Positions 39,468-46,348 of a stretch of 49,032 nt of DNA are shown here, piece by piece. A program made the position numbers and the translations under genes. How positions within the stretch are numbered: the stretch's first letter is position 1; every line of letters begins with the position of its first letter. Under the pieces are notes generated by a model that saw only the letters and a list, made by a program, of their open reading frames with translations, was not told the DNA's origin and did no database searches. Origin of the DNA: Chloroflexia bacterium (GTDB taxonomy: Bacteria > Chloroflexota > Chloroflexia > DTKN01); NCBI GenBank assembly GCA_016928715.1, contig JAFGKG010000152.1, forward strand, positions 1 to 49,032, read 5' to 3'.

Positions 39468-40211
39468 CTATGAACCCTGGGCCGCCTGCCAATCGGCCAA
39501 GAAACGTTCGACCCCGATGTCGGTCAGGGGATGTCGGAGCGATTTCATCAGCACGCCGTAGGGGACGGTGGCAATGTCGGCCCCGGCCAACGCCGCCCGG
39601 GTGATGTGGCGGGGGTGGCGGATGCTGGCGGCGATCAGGCGGGTTTCAAAGCCATAGAGGTCATAGATCTCGGATAGCCCTTCGACGACCTCCATACCGT
39701 CTTGGCCGATATCGTCGAGCCGCCCGACAAAGGGCGATACGTAGGTGGCGCCGGTCACGGCCGCCATGAGGCCCTGGTTCACCGAGAAGCAGAGGGTGGC
39801 GTTGGTGGGAATGGGCCTCCCCTCCACCAGGTCGCCGGCCATTTCGACCCCGGTGGGACACTCCTCCTGGTGGGGGCAGCCCGCACAGATGTTGTCATCG
39901 TCGAAATAGGTCTGGCTCAGGCGGTGGATGGCCTCCAGTCCCTGGGGCACCAGGGGTACCTTGATCACCACGTAGGGGCTCCAGGTGGCGATGCGTTTGG
40001 CTTCCTGCACCATGTCGTCCGGCTCCAGGCTGACGACCTCGGCACTCAGGGGTCCCTGCACGATATAGCAGATTTCCTGCACGGTCTCTTTGAAAGCGGC
40101 GCCCTCTTCGCGGGCCATCAGCGAGGGGTTGGTGGTCACGCCGCTGATCAGTCCGAGGCGGGCGGCGTGGCGGATCTCTTGTACGTTGGCGGTATCGAGG
40201 TAAATCTCCAT
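39468..40211 (-). CDS. Transaldolase/fructose-6-phosphate aldolase-like protein with Cys insert
   Basis: This 247-residue TIM-barrel aldolase resembles the small TalC/Fsa group. MEIYLDTANVQEIRHA opens the barrel, VTTNPSLMA and the Schiff-base Lys84 (VVIKVPLVPQG) follow, and TNATLCFSVNQGLMAA and YVSPFVGRLDDIG complete it. Fsa-type proteins are ~220 residues. Here about 25 extra residues lie at 103-130, between the Lys strand and the NATLCFS strand, and contain NICAGCPHQEEC (Cys 109, 112, 118). The insert looks able to bind a metal or Fe-S cluster. AAAGGAGAAGAAT precedes the ATG. It has its own promoter and is followed by glpX. Whether it acts as transaldolase or aldolase is not decidable here. 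Confidence 0.88.
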   Translation of the reverse strand: MEIYLDTANVQEIRHAARLGLISGVTTNPSLMAREEGAAFKETVQEICYIVQGPLSAEVVSLEPDDMVQEAKRIATWSPYVVIKVPLVPQGLEAIHRLSQTYFDDDNICAGCPHQEECPTGVEMAGDLVEGRPIPTNATLCFSVNQGLMAAVTGATYVSPFVGRLDDIGQDGMEVVEGLSEIYDLYGFETRLIAASIRHPRHITRAALAGADIATVPYGVLMKSLRHPLTDIGVERFLADWQAAQGS

Positions 40212-40257
40212 ATTCTTCTCCTTTTGGGAAGCCACTGTCCCCGGTGCCTTGGTCTGC

Positions 40258-40286
40258 ATTGTACTACATCCCGCCCAGATTCGCAA
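40258..40286 (-). promoter_or_regulatory. Promoter of the transaldolase-glpX operon
   Basis: On the minus strand: TTGCGA (40286-40281), 17 bases, TACAAT (40263-40258). The spacer ends GGATGTAG, much like the promoters at 19831 and 15933. Confidence 0.75.
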
Positions 40287-40356
40287 CCGTTGGCACGTTG
40301 GCGCGTTCGCACGTTAGAAGGTTGGCAGGACACGGATTTCGCACGGATTGCACGGA

Positions 40357-40402
40357 TTTACGTTCTTTGGGGTGCCCGCCTCAGCAGAGCCGAGGATGGC
40401 CG
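40357..40402 (+). repeat. Dispersed intergenic repeat, family C copy 3
   Basis: Aligns without gaps to 6043-6088 (7 differences in 46 by eye). Confidence 0.75.
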
Positions 40403-40463
40403 TGTTGGCTGCTCTGAAAATAGCCGTGCTTGGTCCGGCCCGGGGTCTCAAATCACGTCATTT

Positions 40464-40489
40464 CGAGCGAGCGAAAGGCGCGCAGCGCC
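40464..40489 (+). repeat. Dispersed repeat, family B copy 2
   Basis: Identical over 26 bases to 28081-28106. Confidence 0.85.
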
Positions 40490-40566
40490 CTGGACAGGCA
40501 GCGCCCTGCGCCGAACGGTCAACCTTCAACCGTCAATCGTATAGAACGCGCCAACGTGCGAACGTG

Positions 40567-42627
40567 CTAACGCCCTAGCACCGCCAGCCCGAGGTGGACC
40601 TGCCGGCCCTGCCCCGGTGCCAGTTCCAGCGAAAAGCGGTAGCGCAGCAGCAGGGCGCCGAGCACAAGCTGGCCCTCGACCCCGTCGGGCGCGGGCCGGG
40701 CGGTGACCCGGACGCCCAGTCCGGCCCTCCGGTTAAAGGCGCCGCGGCTGGCCGGGGTCGCCTCGGCGGTCAGGCCGGCCTCGCTCCACCAGGCCACCCC
40801 TTCCCGGCCGGCGTCCAGCAGCGTCAGGGCGTCGGGGCAGAGCTCGTTCTCCACCTCCAGCGCGAGCTGGCGGATGGCCTTCCCCCGGTTCTCCAGGTGG
40901 TAGACGACCTCCAGCATGCCGTCCCGCAGGCGGGCCTCTTTTTCCAGGTCCAGCCCCGGCGCCTCCGCCGCAAAGCGCAGTGCCCCGCCCTCCCAGCGTC
41001 CGGTTTTCCACCCGCCCGGCGCCAGCAGCGTCTCGCCGTCGGCGTAGAGGGTCTCGTTGAGGGCGCGGCGGCCGGCCGGCGGCGGCAGGCGCCGCGGCGG
41101 CCCGTCCGGGGGGCGCCGGTGCAGCCGCACCGTCCCGGGGACCAGCGCCCAGAGGTGTTCCGGCAGCATGTGCTGCCAGGCGGCGCGGGGGTCGCCCGGC
41201 GCGGCCAGGTCGGCAAAGGGGGCCAGGTCCGGCCGGTCGTCGGGGGGCAGCCAGGGCTGCGGGTAGACCGCGGCCTCCGGGTAGGCGTGCTCGTCCCATG
41301 TTCCCCAGCCGGGCGCCAGGGCCGGGTTGCCGGCCCAGCACTGCCCCCGGCGCAGGTCAAAGGCGTAGAGCAGCCGGCCGCCGCGCCCCAGGACGGCCAG
41401 GGTTGCCCCGTCGCGCAGGAGGTGCTCGGCCCGGCCGTCGGCGTTGACGTCCTCGGCCCAAAAGCTCGGCCCCCCGGCGGCCCGATCCGCTTCCTCGGCC
41501 GCGCGGATCACCGGCAGGGCCTGGCGCACCGCCTCCCAAAAGGTGCTCCCCCGGCGGCCGATGCCGATGCAGCCGAATTCGTACTGGTGCGCGGCAAAGG
41601 CCAGCCCGGCCAGGCGGAGCAGCCGCCCGGCGGCGGGCGTGCGTACTGCGCTCTCTACCTCGCGCAGCCGGCGGCGCACCTGCTCATAGACCTGGCCAAA
41701 GTAGGTCAGCCGGGGGGAGCGCGCGGCATAGTCGAACCAGTCGGCATAGCCCTCCTCGTGGTAGGGCGCCCCCGGCGTGCGCAGGGAGGCCACCATCCAG
41801 GAGGCCTGGCCGTCGGGTAGATTGTCCAGGGGGTGGGGTCGCCCGACGACCTGTCCGGGGAGGACGACCCGCAGCCAGGGCAGCGTTTCCAGTGCGGTCA
41901 GCAGGGCCTCCAGGCCGGCCCACTGCTGCTGCGGCAGCAGGCCCCGCTGGTAGCCCCACAGACCGCAGGCCTCGCCGTCCTCGGCATAGACGGCGACCCA
42001 ATCCCCGTCGCGCTGGTCCCGCTGCAGTTGCCGCAAGTAGTCCAAGAGGGGCTCCCGCTGACCGAGCCACATGGCCAGGTTGAAGCGGTGTTTGAGTTCC
42101 TGGTCGTCGCAGAGCAGGGCCAGGGGCGGCCCCGCGGGTAGGCGGAGGGCGTGGACCCGGTGCGGTTCCCCCACCCCGGCGCCGCGCAGCAGGGTGTCCT
42201 CGGCAAAGGTATAGCGATAGCCGGACTGCTGCAGTAGGGGCAGCAGGGAGGAGCGCCAGCAGCGCTCCGGGTTCCAAAAGCCGCTCGGCTCGACCCCAAA
42301 GTGCTGCCGCAGTATCCACCGGTGCCAGGCCAGTTGGCGGGCGTTGTCGCTGTCGTCGGTGGCATAGGCCACGTTCTGGGCGTAGGTGCTGCCCAGCAGT
42401 TCGAACTGGCCGGCCGCCAGTCCCTGCCGGATGCGCTGCAGGGGTTGGGGGTCCAGCCAGTTCAGGCTGTGCAGCAGCGTCCCCGAGACGTGCAGGGCCA
42501 CGGGCAGCCGGGGATGCCGGCGCAGCACCTCCAGCAGCCCGCGGTAGCAGACCTGGGATGCCAGGTGGGCAAAGGGGGTCAGCCATTGGTTGAGGTGGAA
42601 GAGCAGGACCAGGGAAAGCGGTCTCAT
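40567..42627 (-). CDS. Glycoside hydrolase family 57 protein
   Basis: This 686-residue protein resembles GH57 alpha-glucan enzymes (amylase, 4-alpha-glucanotransferase). The barrel starts LVLLFHLNQWLTPFAHLASQ. The likely nucleophile is Glu121 in GFWNPERCW, and the acid is Asp217 in VYAEDGEACGLWG. The C-terminal half (380-686) is beta-rich, with a region like the DUF1926 domain found on GH57 transferases. No signal peptide, so it acts inside the cell, probably on glycogen or maltodextrin. Its ATG overlaps the GH13 stop by four bases (ATGA), giving coupled synthesis. Confidence 0.85.
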   Translation of the reverse strand: MRPLSLVLLFHLNQWLTPFAHLASQVCYRGLLEVLRRHPRLPVALHVSGTLLHSLNWLDPQPLQRIRQGLAAGQFELLGSTYAQNVAYATDDSDNARQLAWHRWILRQHFGVEPSGFWNPERCWRSSLLPLLQQSGYRYTFAEDTLLRGAGVGEPHRVHALRLPAGPPLALLCDDQELKHRFNLAMWLGQREPLLDYLRQLQRDQRDGDWVAVYAEDGEACGLWGYQRGLLPQQQWAGLEALLTALETLPWLRVVLPGQVVGRPHPLDNLPDGQASWMVASLRTPGAPYHEEGYADWFDYAARSPRLTYFGQVYEQVRRRLREVESAVRTPAAGRLLRLAGLAFAAHQYEFGCIGIGRRGSTFWEAVRQALPVIRAAEEADRAAGGPSFWAEDVNADGRAEHLLRDGATLAVLGRGGRLLYAFDLRRGQCWAGNPALAPGWGTWDEHAYPEAAVYPQPWLPPDDRPDLAPFADLAAPGDPRAAWQHMLPEHLWALVPGTVRLHRRPPDGPPRRLPPPAGRRALNETLYADGETLLAPGGWKTGRWEGGALRFAAEAPGLDLEKEARLRDGMLEVVYHLENRGKAIRQLALEVENELCPDALTLLDAGREGVAWWSEAGLTAEATPASRGAFNRRAGLGVRVTARPAPDGVEGQLVLGALLLRYRFSLELAPGQGRQVHLGLAVLGR

Positions 42628-44048
42628 CGCTGCGCGGCCAGGATGGCCCCGCTGCGCGGCGGCAGCCAGACGCCCTCCAGGCGGCCATTGCGCACGTTGT
42701 AGCTGCGCTCCCGACAGCGGTCTTGCAGCACGGTTCCCCGCGGCACCTGCATATCCAACAGGGGGATGTCAAAGATGCGGGGGAACTCGCTGGCGTTCAT
42801 GGCCATGATCACGGCCTCCGCCCCCTCGCCCCGACCGTGGGCATAGAGGTTCTGCCGGGGGTGGGCAAAGAGGAGGTGCACGTTGCCCCGCCGCAGGGCC
42901 GGCAGTTCCTGGCGAATTTGGATCAGGCGCCGGATAAAGCCGCGCAGGCTGTGGTTCCAGGCCGCCTTGTCCCAGGGGAAACAGCGCCGGCAGTCCGGAT
43001 CGGGATCGCCGGTCAAGCCGATCTCGTCGCCATAGTAGATGCAGGGCGCGCCCGGCCAGGTCATCACAAAGAGCCAGAGCATTTTGACGGTATCGACGTC
43101 CCCCTGGGCCAGGGTCATCAGGCGGGCCGTATCGTGGCTGCCCAGCACGTTCATCTGGCCAAAGAGCGCCAGCGGGGGGTATTTGTCCAGGATATCCTGC
43201 AGGCGGTGGGCAAAGGCCAGGGAGCGGTACTTGTCCTCAATCAGCCACTCCAGCAGCAGGGTGCGCAGCTCATAGTTCATGATGCCGTCGAACTGGTCCC
43301 CCTGCAGCCAGCGGGTGCCCTCGAACCAGATCTCGCCCAGGATGTAGGCCTCTGGATGGACCCCTTTGACCTGCCGGCGGAACTCTTGCCAAAAGCTGTC
43401 GTCGTCGATCTCGCCGGGCACGTCCAGTCGCCAGCCGTCGATACCCTGCTGCAGCCAGTGGCGGGCCACGGAAAAGAGGAACTGGCGCACGGCCGGGGTG
43501 TCGGTGTTGAATTTGGGCAGCGAGGGGATATTCCACCAACATTCATAGTTGACCTGCTCCCGGTCCTCGGCATAGGCCCGGAGGGGCAAATCGCGCACGT
43601 GGAACCAGTCCAGATAGAACGAATCGGAGCCGTTCTCCAGGATATCGTGGAAGGGGAAAAAGCCGCGCCCGCAGTGGTTAAAGACACCGTCGAGGACGAT
43701 GCGGATGCCGTGCTGGTGGGCCTGATGCAGCAGCCGTTGAAAGGTCTCCTGGGTGCCCAGGAGCGGGTCGATCTGGAAATAGTCGTAGGTATTGTAGCGG
43801 TGGTTGGAGGAGGCCTTGAAAATGGGGTTGAAATAGATCGCATTGACGCCCAGGTCCAACAGGTAGGGCAGCTTTTCCATGACGCCGGCCAGGTCGCCGC
43901 CGCAAAAGTTACTGCGGGAGGGCAGGCTGCCCCAGCGGCAGACATTGGGGGGATCGTTGCCGGGCTCGCCGTTGTAAAAGCGGTCGGGAAAGATCTGGTA
44001 GAAAATGGCGTCCTGGACCCACTCGGGAGGAAGGGAAAAAGGTTCCAT
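42624..44048 (-). CDS. GH13 alpha-amylase/cyclomaltodextrinase-like enzyme
   Basis: This 474-residue GH13 enzyme acts on alpha-1,4-glucans. The catalytic residues are in place: Asp209 (GWRLDV), Glu239 (ILGEIW) and Asp306 (GSHDTARL), with VLDGVFNHCG near 118-127. The start (WVQDAIFYQIFPDRF) and lack of a long N-terminal domain fit neopullulanase or cyclomaltodextrinase-like members without the usual extra domain, or maltogenic glucosidases. No signal peptide is visible, so it is probably cytoplasmic. It follows a zinc-ribbon fragment by a few bases and overlaps the GH57 gene by four, forming a glucan-processing pair. Confidence 0.92.
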   Translation of the reverse strand: MEPFSLPPEWVQDAIFYQIFPDRFYNGEPGNDPPNVCRWGSLPSRSNFCGGDLAGVMEKLPYLLDLGVNAIYFNPIFKASSNHRYNTYDYFQIDPLLGTQETFQRLLHQAHQHGIRIVLDGVFNHCGRGFFPFHDILENGSDSFYLDWFHVRDLPLRAYAEDREQVNYECWWNIPSLPKFNTDTPAVRQFLFSVARHWLQQGIDGWRLDVPGEIDDDSFWQEFRRQVKGVHPEAYILGEIWFEGTRWLQGDQFDGIMNYELRTLLLEWLIEDKYRSLAFAHRLQDILDKYPPLALFGQMNVLGSHDTARLMTLAQGDVDTVKMLWLFVMTWPGAPCIYYGDEIGLTGDPDPDCRRCFPWDKAAWNHSLRGFIRRLIQIRQELPALRRGNVHLLFAHPRQNLYAHGRGEGAEAVIMAMNASEFPRIFDIPLLDMQVPRGTVLQDRCRERSYNVRNGRLEGVWLPPRSGAILAAQR

Positions 44049-44052
44049 GCCG

Positions 44053-44140
44053 TTACTCCACGCTCTTGGCCTGCACCATGGGGCCGCAGTAGCCGCACTC
44101 CACGGTTCCTGGGCGGACCTGCTGGTACTCGCCTGATTTG
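44053..44140 (-). pseudogene. Zinc-ribbon reading frame without a start codon
   Basis: A short frame ends at TAA 44053 and reads PNCGAPLKSGEYQQV then VECGYCGP, a two-knuckle zinc ribbon of about 35 residues. It lies behind a strong promoter (44195-44223), and GGAGG stands 9-10 bases upstream of the CCT codon that begins the ribbon. Yet no ATG, GTG or TTG is in frame between the upstream TAG (about 44180) and the ribbon. It may use an unusual start, have lost its start, or contain a sequence error. Confidence 0.4.
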
Positions 44141-44194
44141 AGGGGGGCGCCGCAGTTAGGCCGCCTCCAGTGACAATGTACAGGTCTCTAGCGC

Positions 44195-44223
44195 ATTATA
44201 GAACAGCTTGCCCGCCCCGTCAA
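44195..44223 (-). promoter_or_regulatory. Promoter before the zinc-ribbon frame and GH13-GH57
   Basis: On the minus strand: TTGACG (44223-44218), 17 bases, TATAAT (44200-44195). Its -35 overlaps the stop codon of the TtcA-like gene. Confidence 0.8.
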
Positions 44224-45005
44224 TCAGTGGGGGCCTTTTTTCGGCGCAGGGTGCGGCCGCGATCCCCTCGGGGGACCTTTTTCTGGCGGGGGGCGTAGCG
44301 TTCGGTGGCCCGGTAGACGTTGACATAGACCGTCGGTACGCTGCGCTTGAGCTGGCGGAGCCAATCCCCGACCTCGGCACGCATGCCGCTTTCGGCGTGG
44401 GGACAGGTCGTCTCGTGGACCGGTAGTTCGCAGACCCGGGCAAAACGGCGCAGCTCCTTGGCCGTGAGCAGGACCAGCGGTCGGATCAGAATGATCTCGC
44501 CGCCAAACAGGGGGGTGCGGGGCTCCGGGCGTTCCAGCCGGCCGTGCAGCAGCAGGTTGATCAGGGCCGTCTCGACAATGTCCTGCTGGTTGTGGGCCAG
44601 GGCCACCTTGTTGCAGCCCAGCCGGTAGGCCGTTTCAAAGAGGACCTTGCGGCGCAGCCAACTGCAGCGGAAGCAGTCTAGGTCCTGCTCCTGGGTGAAA
44701 TCCGCCTCCTCGATGTTATAGCTCACCCCCTCCTGCTCAAAATACCGGGCCAAGAATTCGGGGGGTGGGGCTCCGACGTCCCAGCCCTTGTAGGTCACGT
44801 GCACGGCGATCATTTCAAAGGGCAGGGGGTGGAACTTTTGACGGGCCTTGAGCAGGCGCAGCAGGGCCAGGCTGTCCTTCCCCCCGGAGACGGCCACGAT
44901 GATGCGATCCCCTTCATCGATCAGGTTATAGCGGGAGATGGCCCGGTTGACCTTGCTCAGATAAAAGCGGGTCGTGCGCCGCAGGCGCCGCTCTGGGTTA
45001 GCCAC
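44220..45005 (-). CDS. TtcA-like tRNA 2-thiolation protein
   Basis: This 261-residue PP-loop ATPase of the TtcA/TtuA family thiolates tRNA bases with an Fe-S cluster. It has the PP-loop SGGKDS (40-45), CxxC (CFRC, Cys111 and 114) and a third Cys201 in HETTCPHAESG, matching the three-cysteine cluster site of TtcA. GCNKVALAHNQQDIVETALI is the classic family helix. The start is GTG at 45005, overlapping the end of the glycosyltransferase gene by eight bases. The tail (RQKKVPRGDRGRTLRRKKAP) is basic, as expected for RNA binding. Whether it makes s2C32 or another thiolated base is not certain. Confidence 0.88.
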   Translation of the reverse strand: MANPERRLRRTTRFYLSKVNRAISRYNLIDEGDRIIVAVSGGKDSLALLRLLKARQKFHPLPFEMIAVHVTYKGWDVGAPPPEFLARYFEQEGVSYNIEEADFTQEQDLDCFRCSWLRRKVLFETAYRLGCNKVALAHNQQDIVETALINLLLHGRLERPEPRTPLFGGEIILIRPLVLLTAKELRRFARVCELPVHETTCPHAESGMRAEVGDWLRQLKRSVPTVYVNVYRATERYAPRQKKVPRGDRGRTLRRKKAPTD

Positions 45006-46137
45006 GGGCACTTTCCCGCACGGCCAGCGCCTCCCGATAGACGGCCAGGGTCTGTTGGGCCGCGCGTTCCCAGGAAAAGGTGGCGGCCTGCTGCTGGCCC
45101 TGGCCCCGCAGTCGTTCTCGCAGCTCCTCGTCGCTCCAAAGTCGGGCCAGGGCCTCGCTCCAACCTTCGATGTCCTGCGGGTCCACCAGCAGGCCGGCCT
45201 CGCCCACGACCTCGGGCAGGGAGCCGCTGTTCGAGGCCAGGACGGGGGTGCCGCAGGCCATGGCCTCCAGTGGCGGCAGGCCAAAGCCCTCGTAGAGCGA
45301 GGGAAAGACGAAACAGCGGGCGGCGTTGTACAGCCAGACCAAATCCTCCTGGGAGACGGGCCCGATGTAGGCGACCTCTTGGGCCAGGCGCAGTTCGTGG
45401 ATCAACCCAAAGATGTCCTGCTGCAGCCAGCCCTGGGCCCCGGCGATGATCAGGCGGGGGTGGGGGTCCAGGTCGGGATAGCGGTCCAACGTCTGTCGAA
45501 AGGCCTGCAGCAGGGTGGGCAGGTTCTTGCGCGGCTCGATCGTGCTGACGAAAAAGCCAAAGCTGTGCGGGGAGAGGTGGCGGCCCTTGAACACGCGCCG
45601 CTCCGTGGAGGGGATGCTGCGGGGCTGAAAGGGCCGGCCGGCGGCCTCATAGATCGTGTGCACCTTTTCCTCTGGGACGTCGAGCAGTTCCAAGAGGTCC
45701 CTGCGGGTGCATTCCGAGACGGCGATGATCCGTTCGGCGCTTTTCACGACCTGGGGAAGCTGCCCATAGTAGCGGGCGGCTTTGGGCGTCACCCACTGCG
45801 GGAAGCGCAGAAAGGCCAGGTCGTGCACGGTGACGACGCCGGCATAGTTGCGCCGCAGGGGCAGGGTAAAGTCGGGGCCGTGCAGCAGGTCCAGGCGCAG
45901 CGGAAAGAGTTCCAGCGGCAGCGTCAAGGGCTCCCAACGGTGGTGGCTGGGGGTATAGAGGGGCACCTGGCGCAGGTTGTCCGCCTGGAGCCCGTCCTCC
46001 CGCTGGCGGCGGTCCCGCAGGAACAGGAAGCGATCCTGGGGCGCCTGTTTCAGCAGGGCCTCCATCAGCCGCAGGATATATTGCCCGATCCCGGCGCGAC
46101 GGTAGTAGAGCAACCGTCCGTCCATGGCGATGCGCAT
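44998..46137 (-). CDS. Glycosyltransferase family 4 protein
   Basis: This 379-residue GT-B enzyme transfers a sugar from a nucleotide-sugar donor. The N-terminal acceptor domain starts MRIAMDGRLLYYRRAGIGQY and contains VTVHDLAFLRFP and the family serine loop AVSECTRRDLLELLDVPEEK. The C-terminal donor domain has STIEPRKNLPTLLQAF, AYIGPVSQEDLVWLYNAARC and the E-x7-E site (FVFPSLYEGFGLPPLEAMAC). Such mannosyl- or rhamnosyl-type enzymes often build exopolysaccharide. The ATG at 46137 has GGAGGGAACCT upstream. It is first in a minus-strand operon with the TtcA-like gene. The acceptor is unknown. Confidence 0.92.
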   Translation of the reverse strand: MRIAMDGRLLYYRRAGIGQYILRLMEALLKQAPQDRFLFLRDRRQREDGLQADNLRQVPLYTPSHHRWEPLTLPLELFPLRLDLLHGPDFTLPLRRNYAGVVTVHDLAFLRFPQWVTPKAARYYGQLPQVVKSAERIIAVSECTRRDLLELLDVPEEKVHTIYEAAGRPFQPRSIPSTERRVFKGRHLSPHSFGFFVSTIEPRKNLPTLLQAFRQTLDRYPDLDPHPRLIIAGAQGWLQQDIFGLIHELRLAQEVAYIGPVSQEDLVWLYNAARCFVFPSLYEGFGLPPLEAMACGTPVLASNSGSLPEVVGEAGLLVDPQDIEGWSEALARLWSDEELRERLRGQGQQQAATFSWERAAQQTLAVYREALAVRESARG

Positions 46138-46281
46138 AGGTTCCCTCCAGGCAACTAGGCCAGCTATCGCTGGGGCATACCGTCTTGGTAATGGATTTTG
46201 ATCAAACAGGCGATGGGCTACCAACGAGACCGGCAAAAGCAAGGCCTGTGGTCCAATTTCTATGCATCCAAACTCCGATCC

Positions 46282-46310
46282 ATTATACCACCTCCTGGCG
46301 GCAGGCTCAA
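46282..46310 (-). promoter_or_regulatory. Promoter of the glycosyltransferase/TtcA operon
   Basis: On the minus strand: TTGAGC (46310-46305), 17 bases ending in GG, TATAAT (46287-46282). The leader to the ATG is about 140 bases; nothing definite is seen in it. Confidence 0.75.
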
Positions 46311-46348
46311 ATGGAACTCGTGTAGGCGCGCTATTTTTGTCCGACTTT

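Larger units (their letters stand above)
40295..40557. repeat. Repeat-filled intergenic region with inverted arms
   Basis: The gene-free stretch 40212-40566 beyond the promoter is repeats. Exact 14-base inverted arms ACGTTGGCGCGTTC (40295-40308) and its complement (40544-40557) lie within longer variants of CACGTT/AACGTG. Between them are a stuttered CACGGATT array (about 40330-40359), family C copy 3 and family B copy 2. No coding frame is supported. Confidence 0.7.

Noticed and set aside
40330-40360. CACGGATT repeats as a CRISPR or iteron origin
   Set aside because: Units are short and uneven, there are no spacers, and no replication gene is nearby.
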